Assembly: GCA_030267565.1 (NCBI GenBank)
Contig: BRXU01000024.1
Coordinates: 62,001 to 126,000, forward strand
Length of the DNA stretch: 64,000 nucleotides
Direction: 5' to 3'
DNA from: Pleodorina starrii
Lineage: Eukaryota > Chlorophyta > Chlorophyceae > Chlamydomonadales > Volvocaceae
The notes under the pieces are model-generated. The model did not search any database, had not been told where the DNA came from, and saw only the letters and a program-made list of their open reading frames with translations. Below, one piece after another: positions 12,176-24,892 of the stretch. How positions within the stretch are numbered: the stretch's first letter is position 1; every line of letters starts with the position of its first letter. Made by a program: the position numbers and the translations under genes.

Positions 12176-13046
12176 TTTGACTCCATGATTCGCAGAAACA
12201 TTAGGAAGGTGCGATACCGCTCGAGTGCAATAAGCTCCTGCTTCCGAATAGTAAATCAACGGTCACTACCAACATTGCTACTGCCGAGCACCCCACAGAC
12301 TGACACAGTCCGCTCCTTCGCGGAAGTTGGCATGACCCAATCTAGGAACCCAATAAATTATATACTAATTAATATATAATACCGCTGAAACGAGTTGGAA
12401 AGGTAGGCATCCCGGCTAGATTCACATGGACTAGCTAGGCTTTGCGAACCGCTGGCGAAACTTCGCTGAGCCGACCGACGGAGGAAGGGCACGTAAATTG
12501 ACTTACTCACGTTTTATTCCAGCTTGCGTGCAGTATTTAATTCGAATTTATCTATTCGCGCTTATCTTTGAGTTACAAGAAAACGGTCGATATTTTTGGG
12601 TTCCCTGACAGCCCGCCTAGCCGTGCCTAGTCGTGGACAGCCCACGTGCGTGCCGCGCATCTACACACAGCATACACGTTCACTCTCCCAAAGCTTCTGA
12701 TGCACACCATGCCATGAGCGTCATCTGAATCGCAAATTGGTCTGTGCCTCGTTGCTATCAGTATTACGTACAGGGAAGTACTAGCGCCTCCCGAGAGCTT
12801 CGAATGCCCGAAAGCACCCCCATTGCACCCCCAGGCCAGGCTCCAGCCCCTCAGACAGACTCGTACGCAAGGCAGACAGACTCGTACGCAAGGCCTTGCA
12901 GATTACATGACTGCTCCTGAAATCAGAGTCCATGCCTGCCTAAACCACTCCTGCCGCTATCGGGCGTGTGATGGGCTTCCAGTTTGGGGAAGACCGGGCC
13001 AGGGCCGCGTGCTCGCTCCCAGGCCGCTCGACTGTGTTCAGTGTGG

Positions 13047-13064
13047 TTTAGGGTTTTAGGGTTT
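13047..13064 (+). repeat. Interstitial telomere-like motif
   Basis: The sequence TTTAGGGTTTTAGGGTTT contains one plant-type TTTAGGG unit and one Chlamydomonas-type TTTTAGGG unit. Only two units are present, so it may be chance or a relic of end repair. Confidence 0.35.
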
Positions 13065-14859
13065 GTCGGCGTGTCCGGAGGAGCGCCGCACAAATATTCT
13101 GCGCTTTCTGCGAGGGCCGGGGCCCGGGGTGGGAACCGTGTCCTGCGAACCACACATGTCGATGCAGCGTTAGGGCACGGCGGACAGGCATGGAGCGAAC
13201 AGGACATCGTTGCACCCCACGCCAAAGGTTAGCTTACTTGTTTGGGGGAATCCCAGGGGTACGTATCCTCCACCGTCCCTCACCGTCCACCCAGTTGAGA
13301 TCGGGACCTTGCCCACCCCCGCGCGCGCCGTGCTGTGCACTTGCCCTCTCTTGCGCCTTGTCACGATGACGGGCTCCTCCGGGCTTTGCCCCTTAGTTTT
13401 TGGCTGTTCAGGGTTGAGTCTCTCCTTGCTTGGGCCCACTTCCCACGGTTTGGGCTTCGGCCGCAGCCGTGTCTGGTGCGGTCTGCGTCAGTGATCCTGT
13501 TCAGGCCCACAGTAAACGGTTGATTCGTAACGCGTGCACAGCATAGCCCGGACCGTCAACTGCCCACACCGCACGGGTCGCCGGGCACACTCCATTGTTC
13601 GGTGCGCCGAGCCCCGCCCCGCCCGAGCGCCCGGGCCCGGCTGCCTGCCTGTTGCCACGTGCTGCGTCGACCTACCGACCCGCCTCTGCGCCTAAATGCT
13701 GTACGGTATGCACCAAGCTCCAGCCCCTGCACAGCAATCAAGTACGCTGGCATCCCTCACGCCTACTCGCCGATGTTCAGAATGTTCAGGACGGGCTTGG
13801 ACGCGGTCATTCGATTCGAACAGGAGGCACGCATTGAGTCGGGGTTCCGTAGCGTGTGTCGGATGGGCTCGGAGCTCGGAGCTGTCGGGCATTGTGCTGG
13901 CGCCCCATACACCACGGGGGGCTTGCACGGGGCCGGTGTTGCCCGGCGGCTTCCCCAGCGGGTGAATGCGAACGAAGCGTCGCTGTTCGCGCAGGGCAAG
14001 CTCGCTACCTAGTTGTTCCGTCGGCGACATCTGACCTCATCGGAACCATCCATGCCAGGCCGCCGGCTCTACTCCTCCGGGGCCCTGGAGCCCACTGTAA
14101 CAAGTACTACCGGTACTACTACTACTACTACTACTTGAGGACGCGAGGAGACGTCCCTGCAAGCGCACACCAAAAAGATGGCCCGCTGGCTGTACACTTG
14201 CGAGGGTCTAGAGCCCACCATAGTAACACGGGGTTGCACTGGGAGAACGACAACAAGGAGACAGTGTGGCGCCTTGTGGTGGACGGCGTGCCCCTGCCCG
14301 CCCGGCAACACGCACCTGGCCCGGGTACCCACTGAGCCGTGCGGGGCTATTGGGGCTATGGGGGCGCCGCCAGCAGACCCTGCACCCCGCGCCTGCACCG
14401 CTACTGGCAATGCCCAGTCGCGCGGGCCGAACTGGAGCACACCGAGCGGCACCTGGCGCCCCCGCAGGCAGCAACTGGGGCCACCACCACCCGGCAGCGG
14501 CGGGGGCTCGCCAAAGCTCAACCTCCGCACGGGTGTGAGCAGGACCCCTGAGACCCTGATCGCCCTAGCGGCGCTGTATGCCATGGAAGTCGGCAGGTGC
14601 TACCTTCGAGCGGCAACCCGGGGCGGGTGGGGGCAGCAGCGGGGGCTGGACAGCAGCATCAGCAGCGGCGCAGTACCATCGGCAGAGACCCCGCCGGCGG
14701 GCCATCACCGACTTCTTCGCCCGGGCGGGGTGTGTGGTAAAGCAGGGGGGACCCATGCTCAACGCCCCAGCAGGCAACTCGCTGACGCAGGAGGAGGGGG
14801 ACGGAGGGGTGGCGGCAGCGGATGCGGCGGCGTGGGGGAGGAGGGGTGGTGGTGGTGAT

Positions 14860-15195
14860 GTGTGTGTGGGTGTGTGCGTTGCTTGGTTAGGCGCCAGGTG
14901 TTCAGCCAGCCTTCGGGGACCTATGTGTGTGTGTGTCTCTTGCGCTCTCAGGTGCACTGGCCGCGTCTTGATTCGAGTGGTGTGGCGGTCCAGGCCAGGC
15001 CACACCAGGCCCTCCGTGTCTTGCTTGCTGACTGCGGGGGTGTCCATGGCCAGGGCCCAGGGGTTCAGCCCCGGGGTGGCTCCCCTTCGGGCCGTAGTCT
15101 GGACCGGGTAGGCTCTTCCTTGTCTGGTCACCTGGGTGGATGATGGGGCGCCCTTTTTCAGCCCCTGCCCCAGGGGTAGAGCGCCGGTGGATGCG
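14860..15195 (+). mobile_element. Dispersed repeat, 3' part of an unidentified mobile element (copy 1)
   Basis: About 330 bp closely match the minus strand of about 27340-27680. Shared phrases include GCGTTGCTTGGTTAGGCGCC, GGCCGCGTCTTGATTCGAG and GGTAGAGCGCCGGTGGA, where similarity stops. The common right end suggests a true element boundary. No poly(A) tail, terminal inverted repeat or recognisable protein was seen. Sequence upstream at 14.1-14.9 kb probably belongs to the same element but is not shared with the other copy. Confidence 0.6.
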
Positions 15196-18100
15196 CTTTT
15201 ATAATCTGTGCTCTATAGCCGCGAGAGCATGCGATCAGGCTGTCCAGCTGGTGTGGTGGGACGCGGTTTGCTGCCGTGCGCGCGCCCCTGCGCTGTGTTT
15301 CGGCCGGTTCAGGGCTCCCGGCGCTCGCCCATTCTCAGGCTGAGTCGCCCACAGTGTAACACCCAGTCAACAACAGCCACGCCAAGTGCCTACTTCTGGC
15401 CTCGGCCGCGACAGTGCCAGGTGCGGTATGCACCGGTGCTGGCTGGATACCCGGCACCGTAAACCAAATCATTCAAAACCCAAAAGGCCGAGAGCGATCC
15501 CAGGGCTTAATAAAATGTCAAAAGAAATCACTTGCCGACCACGCCAGCACAAGGTTTGTCCAGGCGAACAGCGAAAAATGCCGATGAACCCCCACGGAGT
15601 CCGCGGGGCGCCCGCATCGCCAGGGGCCAGCATGACAATCTCAAATATCACTGTTATACGAGGAGTAACATGTCATATCAGGGAGACCGGAATTTACAAA
15701 CCGCCCACTGTGGCTTGTAGGAATTTGTATGGGGGGCGGTTTTTACGCACTTCGCAGAGGGTGGGCCGGAATGGGGGGATGGGCGTCGTAAGGCGCCGTC
15801 GAACGGACGAATGGTGGGCAAACGGTCAAGACTGTAACATGATACTATCCTTGCAATGCGTGCTCATGCACAAACGCTATCATTTGATAGAAACCATAAT
15901 CATTTTCTCCATAATCTTACGCGAGCGTGTACTGTATTCGCACCCCCAGATCGCGCAGGCAGTTGGTGTACAACTTATAACGCTCTCATTGCGCTCCTCG
16001 TCACGACACGCGTTCCGGTTCGACGCCGCAATAAAACGCGGGGCCCTTCATGCTGCCTAAGGGCATGTCCAGGCCCCTTCATTGCACGGCAAGCACAAGC
16101 CCGTGTCTGCGTAACAGTACTCGGCAAGGGCGCTGTGCTTGCTCGAAAATCCAGGACAATGTCCGGCCGCGCAGATGCACACGCCGTAAGCCACTGGGGC
16201 GCTCCAACTTCATGGTTCTGTGCACCTGTCTCCCCTGACATCTGATTTCACGGCTCTGTAGGGACTGGAATGATGCTGACCGTGCCATGAATGAGCGGAA
16301 AGGAGAGGAGCGGGGACCGGCTGCCGCGGGTCCTTACACTGCTGCAGAACATAGCCAAGAAGCCCTACACACCGGTCGCGCGCCTGCGGCGCTCCGCACC
16401 GCCCTCAGACCCAACCGCGCGGCCGACCCCAAAATCCCACGCGGCGCGACACACCAGCGGGGCACCACCCAAGGGCCGACGCCAGCCGCACCTGGCGACG
16501 GGCCTTCCCGACTGTACACAACGGCCTAACAGCCAACCCCAGGCCTGACCAGGGACGTCACCCTGGCGGCGACACGAACCCCCCCAACCCCAACCACCGG
16601 AACACCCCCCCCACACACATACACACGGTCCCTCCCTAGGAAATCCCCCTCGTCAGCCCACCGGCAGCCGGCGGAGCGGGTCCTCAGCCGGCGCCCGCGG
16701 GCGGCCCGCCGCTGGCCGAGCAGAGCGTGGAGGTGTCGGAAGGGGCAAACGCAAGAGGGAGGGAGTGCCTGTCGAGGCTACGAGGGAGGTGGGCGGGGTC
16801 ACTAGCAGCAACAAAAGCTGAAGCGTAATGTACTCGCCACCCGATTGCGGTTGTACGACTGTCGCACAGGACTAGGCCTAGAGGCTCCGGTCGCTACGCG
16901 CCGTCGCATCGAAGTTAACAACTGGCGTGAAGGCCTCAGAACGTCAGAAGCCGCTGCGATGAGCCCGTGACGAGGTTATTGCATGCGCTTGTTCCTAACC
17001 CAATTCACGTTCCCGGGGCCGCAACGGCGGAAGATGCGCATCGACTTGAACTTGACATGACGTGCACCGAGTTAGCGCATTCACCTCCTGAAATTGCAAT
17101 CTAATTACCGGTAGTTGTTGTAGGGCATTCTTCATAAGCAGGGACTTCTCAAGTCTTGCAGGCAGTGAATATTTTCTTGCCGACGACGACAGGAAAGTAG
17201 CATTACTAGACATTTCCTCAAAAACACGTAACTTAAGGAGCCTATCGCATTCCCAAATGCAAATGAAAGAGGGTCAACGGTCAACGCCTGTCAACGCTTC
17301 GTTGACTGGCGTGTTGCCATATGCGTAATAACGGATGCATGAAAAAACACCTGCGGTAAGTGAGGATGATGTTGTAAAAGGATACAACAGAGCGGCTTCA
17401 TGGTAAGAATTTCCAGTTCTAGCTCTATACTGTAGGGTTCTATCGAGCCCCGAGCGCGTTTCTGTTACAGAATACGCTCTGTGGCAAATATACACAGACC
17501 ATGCACGTGCAATCAGCATGATGAAGCAACTCTATACGCTGAAGGAATATGTGTTTGACGCGACCGGCGTATCTGTTGTGACGGGCTGTGAAGTGCCTAT
17601 AACACTGCAGAGCGCCGGCCACAGCGAATAAGAGTAATATGATGATTATCAGCATGGCAGTGTCTTCATTATGAAAAATAATAGACATATCGACAGCAGA
17701 CGAAAATATAAAGGTGTGATAATTCAAAATTTTCAAGTGGCCGTTGATCGTCCCATTCGTAATTCGATGACCGTGAAGACAGATGGTGTTGTCACGGAGT
17801 CGGGCTCTGATCTCCTCAGTACTTCACACCTCTTTGAATATAATAAAATTTTTACATAGTAGAATTCTTAGTCAACGCCATAAGGTGGCTCATCTCCCAG
17901 GCCGTGTACATAGACAGACATAGACTGCCCCGCATTCTTCCATTGCATTCACACATACACACATACGCAAATACACATCGTCCTACAAACATTCATATCG
18001 TCCGGAATCCTACAGGCCTAGTTCGGTGACTGAAAGCTGTGCGCCGGTGCGACAGGCGCTAGCGCAGTAGGGGGTGAAGACGGTTACCTCGACGTACTGG

Positions 18101-18247
18101 ACATATTCTGACTTGCGCCTTAGACTACATAGTGTACAAAAGTAAGATTTGGTGATCATTACAACGAAGCGCGCCCCCAAACTGTTCGACAATCAGTTAC
18201 GGGTTTGCGGCCCGACGCTCCAGCCGGCGCAGAGCAGACATCTCGAC

Positions 18248-21200
18248 ATGCAGCCATCTATTATTCAGCAGTTGCTTCAAGCAACTCTCATTATCATCAG
18301 CTGTATTGGAGCCGCAGCGGCGCCCGGAGTGCTGGGTCAACGGCGGGCTCTCCTTGACAGGGCTACGGTGTCCATCTACTCCACGCCAACCTCGGGCGTC
18401 CTCGATTCCTTCTGGGACTCTAAAGGTCCGCTCAACTTGGAGCATCAAGTCAATCGGCTAAATTTTAAAGTCGTGCGCTTCGCCGGCCGCGCCGCGGGTG
18501 TTCCGATTCAACCCGCGACAAGGGCCTTCGTCATCCCGCCGATTACTGGTGACAGCCTTTATTCCGATGTTGAAGATACGAACATGTTGCGGCAGCTTTT
18601 ACAATCTGGCGGCCTGGTCATAGTCCACGATTCTTCTCGGCGACCTGAGGCCACGCAAGGCCTGATCGCCGAAATTCTGGGCTACCAGGGCGACTGGCAG
18701 CATTGCGAGGCGCTCACCGACAACTCGCGCCGCACCCTCGGCGAAGGCGCCCTCACCTCCCAAGCTCGCGAGTTCCTGGACCTGGCCTGGCCGCCCCGCC
18801 TGGAGGATGCCCGCCTGGTGCAGGTCAGTTGGCGGTTTCGGTTTTCGGTACAGTGCGTCGAACCTCCGTGGATAATGTGCTGCCCGGAGACGATAAGCGC
18901 GCGCCCAAAGTTTCTATATTGAGACTGTTGTAAGCGTTGCATTAGCTTGAAGAACCTCTCAAGCTGGGAAAGCCCTACGCGCAGCAGCCAACCATTGTCA
19001 CAAAGCTTCCCTCCAACGGCCTGCAACCAACACCACCCGACGCGACACAACTGTTTTTGTTCGCGACGCAAGTGGTAGATTGCTAAAGGTTTATGAGGAA
19101 AGTTATCCTTGGCCCCCGGCGTTCTCTGCAGGTCCACTCCTGGTGCAAGCACGAGGACGCTGACGCTGTGTCGTACCCGCTGTACACCGTTGGTGGAGAC
19201 CCCATGAAGACCGTAGCGCAGGTGAGGGGGCGGACTCGGCGGCGGTTTTCGCGCTGCGGCTGTACGACTGGATCAGCTCTCCAGGTGTCAAACAACAGCC
19301 CAACTAAGCAGGTGCCCGACTGCATCTTGTGCGCGTCGCGTCACCGTACATCCGGAAAGATTTGTCCGGGTGGACGCCCTCTGTTTCTTGTGCTTAGAGG
19401 ATCGCAACAGCCTTGCATCTAAACCCACAGCGTTGCCAACGCGTACCTTTCCCTCCCCGCCTCTCTCCCCCCTCCCAGGCCTTTTCCCGCGTCGGCACTC
19501 CCGGCGCCGTGCTGTGGCTGGGTTACAGCTGGCAGGCCGGTCCGCAGGAGGGCTGGGGCGCCATGCTGGACCGTGTCATAACCGCCTTCCACAAAGGTAC
19601 GATGCCGTACGCTGCATCGCGGACGCGGCACAGCAGATTGGTGGTAATGTAGAAGACACCGTAGCGAAGGGAGCGAGGCGAACCCGATCCTGCAATGTTG
19701 ACCTGTTACCTTGCTGAGGAACAGCTGAAACAGCTTTTACGCATGGGGTGGGGGGGGGTTCAAATATCGATACGCGAACCAGCCGACAAACACGACGCGC
19801 CGCTTGTCGATCTCCGCCTTGCTCATGGATCACTTCCTAGCGCGGCAACAACGATGCTAGTGCTGAGAAGTCCGCACATCCATCGCTTGAAATATCTCTC
19901 CTCCTGGGCACACCTTCAATTTCATCCCTGTGTGGCGCCCACAGGCTCCTTCAGGGCGCCCTCGGACGCCTCTCTGATGGAGAACTACCCCCTGCGCCTG
20001 GATGCCGTGATCGACTCGGTCGCAAGCCTCGCGGAGGACACCGCCGAAATCGTACGGCGCTACATGTCAGCCATCGTCGTCGGTTCCTACGGCTATGGCG
20101 GCTACCCGCCCGCCTACATACCGGTACCGTCCTACCCGCCACCGCCAACGCCCTTTCCCCAGTCCCCGCCGACGCTCGCACCGCTGGCCCCACCCAGGCG
20201 CCCGCAGCCACCGAAGCCCACCAACGTAAGGGCGCTGCGCTTGCCCGCTGTATCATGTAATAAACATAGTACTGAAATATGCAATGCGATTAATTTGTTG
20301 TGTTAGTATCTGTGCTGCATCGTCGGCCGACCGCGTTGCGCTTTAACGGCCGCTCGCGAGGCCCTCCTCGCCTTTCGAACGCCTGCTCGTTTCGGCCTTT
20401 CCTTCGCGATTCCGTCGCTCGGCCCGTCTTAGTTGCAACACAGTGCATAGTTCCATTCAACCTCTTACGCTCGGTAAATGGCTCAGTGAATATAACCTTG
20501 CTTGAATCTGCAACGCACCGCAGGACACCTCGAAGCGCTTCCTGTGGTACCGATACATGCCCGCGCAAGGCGTCCAAGGCGGCAGCAACCGGTGAGCGAC
20601 CCTGCGTGCGCGCGCTGCGGCCGTCTTCCTACATGTTACTATTCCTACCCATTTATCCATCTGTCCATCCATCCCTTGGGCATGTATCTGTGAACGGGAC
20701 GCCCGAGCGCCAGCAGCGTTTGAGGGGCTGTGCTGTGTCGGAAGTCCGCGCTATCACGGAGCCGGGGCCTGTCGGGCATGCTTTCGCGTAACGACACGAT
20801 GCTCCCACCCCTGGGGCCCGGAAGACCAATCGTCCTCTCCCCACGACTGACCGCCGTGTCCTCCACGCACAGACCGGTCGTGTGGTACGACGACGCCGAC
20901 TTCGGCAGCCAACTCAACCTCCACTACAACAACAGCAACCTCTGGCTCGTGAGTCAAAGCAATATCCTGCCTGTCTACGTAAGGGTTTAGGGGGCCCTCT
21001 TCTGTATTACGTTTGCGCATCGACCTTGCCTAGTTACCGCAACCCGACCACTCATCCCGCTGCCCACTGAGACACGGCGAAACCGTAATGCGGCGCCGCA
21101 GGTCGAGCGCGAGAAGCAGATATGCGACCTGGAGTCGCCGTGCCGCATGTGCAAGAGAGCCTGGAATCCGTACAATGGCAGGTGTGCCTGGGCCACCTTG

Positions 21201-22219
21201 GGCATCCTCCAACCATTCCCGACTGCGCCGTCGCGAGGCCCCGCGTCCGCCGATCGGGGGGCAGCCTTGTTTCCATTCGCAATACGCCACTACAGGGGCT
21301 ACCGTATATCATTGTCCGCTGCTCACAGCCACCACTGTGGCCCTCCGCCCACTGCCCCCTTTGCCCCCCAGCGACGCGCCCGGCTTTCCCAGCAACACAC
21401 TGGTGCTATACTTCCGAGAGCCCATGCTGCTCAAACGCGTGGTCATTCTGGAGCTGGTGGCACGTGGAGTGGAGGAGGTACGGTATCGGGGGTTCTTAGG
21501 GCTACGATACGTGAATGCTTAGAGGATATGGCACTAATGGCAGGGAATGGCTGCCGTCGTGTCCCAGGGGAAGGCGCCACACGCGGCGGCTGGGTGCGAG
21601 CGCACTGGGTGCGAGCAGCGGGCAACAGTCTCCACCGCAATTATCGTCGCACCCTCTCTGCTCTCTCCCATCAACACCGCTCCTGCGCACTTTCCTCCGC
21701 CATACCGTACCATGTTCCGCCACACGATAGGCCCCCCGCTTGCCACAATAGCCTGACCTCAGCAACACCACTGCGCAATCCACACCATCGCCCCCTCCCC
21801 CCCGGAAGGTTTTCCTGCTGGATTGGCCCGCTGTGCCCATCCCGGAGCTCGGCCTTAACGTCACGCGCCTGTACGACAGTGTCAACCAGACTACCGACGT
21901 CTACACGAGCCTGCGCCGCCGCGCCGTCACCGACTGTGCCTCCCGAATCGACGCTTACGTCAAGCCGCCGCGCTCCGATGAGCTACAGATCGTACCGCCA
22001 GCGGGCAGCACATACAACCAGACCCATCTGCCGGCCTTCTTTGGGGAGAGGGCGGTCGGCGGCGTCGGCATACGCATGCGGGCGCCGCCGGCGGGCACGC
22101 GCCGCCCCGTTCCCCAGATCGCCGACGTGCGGTTCGTAGGCCGGGTGCTGTACCCGCGGCAACCCAGCGAGTACGGGCCGTACTTGCGACCGCGGCAGCT
22201 ATGGAATGAAGACTGGTAA
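18248..22219 (+). CDS. Secreted Pro-rich protein with GATase1/ThuA-like domain, complete paralogue (601 aa)
   Basis: Nine plus-strand exons join in phase: 18248-18823, 19132-19221, 19479-19596, 19945-20225, 20524-20591, 20873-20948, 21102-21181, 21372-21477 and 21809-22219 (TAA), 601 residues. Residues 1-27 form a signal peptide. Residues 35-190 resemble a class I amidotransferase-like/ThuA fold (VSIYSTPTSGVLDSFW, GGLVIVHDSSRRP) without an obvious catalytic triad. Residues 320-352 are Pro-rich. Later exons carry WYRYMPAQG, a Cys-rich CDLESPCRMCKR and a beta-rich segment (SNTLVLYFREPMLLKRVVILEL) that looks like a jelly-roll or galactose-binding-like domain. Sequons NVT and NQT (twice) fit passage through the secretory pathway. 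I know no characterised homologue. A cell-wall or matrix role is inferred from composition only. Confidence 0.8.
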
Positions 22220-22348
22220 AGTGGGAGAGCTGAGCGTGTATGCGGGTTATGCGCTTTGAGCGGCGTCTGGAATAAGAGGGGGGTTACGGGGGGTGGAGTT
22301 CAGATGGGTCTGGGGTATTGTTTGGTTGGGGGGGCGCGTGGGAGGGAG

Positions 22349-22399
22349 CCCATTGGCTATGACAGCCCATTGGCTATGGCATCCCATTGGCTATGACAG
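22349..22399 (+). repeat. Three tandem 17-bp units containing CCCATTGG
   Basis: The unit CCCATTGGCTATGACAG occurs three times without spacing (22349-22365, 22366-22382, 22383-22399); the middle unit differs in its last bases. Each holds an inverted CCAAT word. It lies about 130 bp beyond the stop of the secreted-protein gene, probably in its 3' UTR. Confidence 0.75.
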
Positions 22400-24179
22400 C
22401 CAACCGCTTACGACAACTCGTGCGGGAGGGTGGTCAGTTGACCCATGTCACCTTCTGGTGTAGATTGGCGACAGGTCATCTTGATCAGGGAATATGGGGG
22501 GGCCTGCACTCTGAATGTCGGGGTTGAGGGTCAAAATCAAAACCTCGGTGTTTTGTGAACCATGTCTCTGCTCAGCATTGCAGCACTGCATCCCTGGTTT
22601 AGTCTTGTTTCTGTGTGCTGAGTTTGTGCGCTGTGCTGTGATGGCGCCAGGTGTGTATGTGCACGTGAGAGGAATTATTTGTCTGCGCGGTTGGGTCTGC
22701 CGGATGACGCCCCCTTGCGGCCGTCTCACGCCTATACTTGTGTTACGACCCCCGCTCACCTTGCGTTGAGGCTTACACGGGGAGGGAAGAGCAGGATATG
22801 AGTCCAGGCGCGCGCAATCGTATGAGCGAGCGTGCTTGGCTGCTGCAGTTGGGTCCTGCTTCTTTACTAATGACTACTTGACAATGACACTTTGTTTTTG
22901 CATGGACTGTTTCATCACTCCTATGCTGGATTGACGTTTTCTTTTCTGTTTCCGTTCAACGCCGGTCGGCAGCCGGTATCCGGGGTCTGCCTGGGCCAGC
23001 CATAAGCCGCCATTCGTGCACATCATTGTGTGCACATGTTCGCGGTTGCGCTTGGGACTCGATGTTGAGTTGAGAGACTGGTCTTTTGCATGTACGCAGT
23101 ATGGAGATGCAAAGACACTGCTGAGAGGGTTGCTTTTTGACTGACGCGTGAACCTGGTGCATTAAAACGTGCGAACATCCCGACCAACAACGGTCTTTGC
23201 GCGGTTATCTAGGCGTCTGAGTGTTACCAATATATAAACGTGACGCATTAACGAACGTGTGCGCTTGTCGTCTTGTGTGACTTTTATGTCTGTCACTGAT
23301 TCATTCTTGGACTTGGATCGGACGGGGTGTCTTGGCTGCGTGCACATACGTACCGTGATTTACTTGGAGGGAATTCTCAACCACACAGACTATCGTTGAA
23401 CTTCGATAGCGCTTGCGTTTGGCGTTGTTGGGTGTTTACAAATCACCTTGCACACTGACGGTGCCCAACTGCCGGATGATGGATAGGCGGCAGGCACGTT
23501 TATAGTTTTCAACCGGCAGTAGGAATGTGCTGTTCTTTGATTGTGAGGAAGTGGCATCTCGCTCGGTTATGAAGCACTAATGACTATCTCGAACTTTCAT
23601 GGCGTCGCTACGGCTACACGTGATCAAACTGTTGTTTGCGCTCTTCAGCAGGGACTGCGGCGGATGCCATCAGCAACGAACCATGACGTTCCGTTGCTTA
23701 TTAGCGGGTTTGTTTGTTGGCCCCATGAGTCAGCGGGGATGTGTCATCCGGGACTGGGTCAGGCTGGGTCCAGTTAATGATCCAGGGATGGTTTTGGGTC
23801 TTATTCCAAAACACTGATGCAGGCTATGTTACAAATAAATGTAATCGTGTATGGTCGATTTGGCGGGGCCCCAGCACGAAGCGCCCTGGCCCCCCCCACA
23901 CACACACACACCTAGGGCGCCGTTCACGAGCTCCGGCTCATACGTGGATAGGCAACTCCCTAGGTTTGCCCCTGTCCGTGGCTGCATGGCTGGCTGCCTG
24001 GCTGACTGACGATTCAATTCGCTCGAAACGCTGTAAAGCTTAATAGCCCTTAGCCTCTGGAGCCCGTAATGTTGGTGTCAATGCATCAATGAATACGTTT
24101 GGTACAGTAATATGAGAGCAGATCTGGTTCGATGTCTTGCAATGCGTCACATGCATGAATAGGTTTCCGTGTGTCAGAG

Positions 24180-24300
24180 GCGTTGGGCTAGGCTGGAGGT
24201 AGAGGGGCTACTGCCCCCCTCCCCCCAGAACCCCTCCCACCCGCTGGTGGGGGGCGGGGGGCTGACGCCCCCCATCCCCCCCCCACACCCCTTTCCCCTG
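24180..24300. repeat. C/G-run inverted repeats, mobile-element-like
   Basis: Alternating C-runs and G-runs (GGGGCTACTGCCCCCC, then GGTGGGGGGCGGGGGGC and GCCCCCCATCCCCCC) can pair into hairpins. The same style recurs at 62822-62945, near fragments of related repeats, so the two are probably parts of one element family. Homopolymer lengths here are prone to sequencing error. Confidence 0.5.
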
Positions 24301-24788
24301 GGCATTCCGAATGGCAGTGCCACAACGTTCACGAAGTGATTGAAAGAGAAACCGTGGGTACGGTATTGCTTAGTGCCTGTGGATGGCTCTCACTAGCAAG
24401 CCTACACAGCCAAACAAGTTCATACACGCCCAAGACTTTGTGCGCGTCATTTCCTAACACCGTTTCCGCAGCTACCGATACATCGCTACACAGAGACGCC
24501 GACTTCTGGTCCCGTGTCGCGTCGTTTGCGACCTTGGGGGTTATGCCGGACGGTTGGGAGACGGTCCCGGCGGCCCTAATGTCCCGAGTTCAGGCACTGG
24601 ATGGGCTTCCCTTCTGTCAAGGGCGGAGGGCATTACGTGGCCGCCGAATGCCGGTGTTTTCATCCCGCGCTGGGCGCATCGTGAGCTTATACAGTTTCGG
24701 TTGTGTTGCGGTGCGCTGGCGGCAAACAGGGCGCACACGGGCAGACTCCACGTCCCTGCGGGGCCAAACGCCAAAGGGTCTGTCACTG

Positions 24789-24793
24789 TTACA
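24789..24793 (-). terminator. TGTAA polyadenylation signal of the rhomboid gene
   Basis: TTACA on the plus strand reads TGTAA on the minus strand, about 100 bp beyond the proposed stop at 24893. TGTAA is the usual volvocine polyadenylation word. It supports ending the rhomboid gene at 24893 and not at 26117. Confidence 0.6.
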
Positions 24794-24892
24794 TGCTCCC
24801 CGGGGCTGAGACGGCCCGCTGCTACAGTTTCGCTGTACCGTACCTCCCTCCGGCCCGCTGCGGTACATCGTACCGGTACCCAGCTGAAAGAG

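Larger units (their letters stand above)
12176..18247. other. Repeat-rich spacer between the divergent paralogues
   Basis: No gene is recognised. AT-rich segments (12.35-12.6, 17.0-18.2 kb) alternate with GC-rich, mobile-element-like segments (13.0-15.2, 16.3-16.8 kb). Small structures seen: a perfect 21-bp direct repeat at 12852-12872/12873-12893; a telomere-like word at 13047-13064; a TAC microsatellite at about 14114-14134; a hairpin with AAACCGCCC at 15698-15706 and GGGCGGTTT at 15734-15742; and a GTCAACG/CGTTGAC hairpin at 17290-17306. A 224-codon frame at 15386-16060 has no recognisable features and is not called. Confidence 0.5.
22220..24788. other. Intergenic stretch with mobile-element-like fragments
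   Basis: No gene is recognised. It holds the 17-bp triple repeat at 22349-22399, a GTGCACA/TGTGCAC hairpin at 23016-23035, a (CA)n tract near 23900 with an ACGTGGATA phrase (23918-23960) shared with 6.4 kb and 54.8 kb, and a segment at 23980-24055 (CTGGCTGCCTGGCTGACTGA, then AGCTTAATAGCCCTTA) related to the tandem repeat at 62.15 kb. Confidence 0.4.

Noticed and set aside
15386..16060. 224-codon plus-strand frame in the paralogue spacer
   Set aside because: No domain, no codon bias like neighbouring genes, crosses repeat-like DNA and has no supporting splice or polyadenylation signals.
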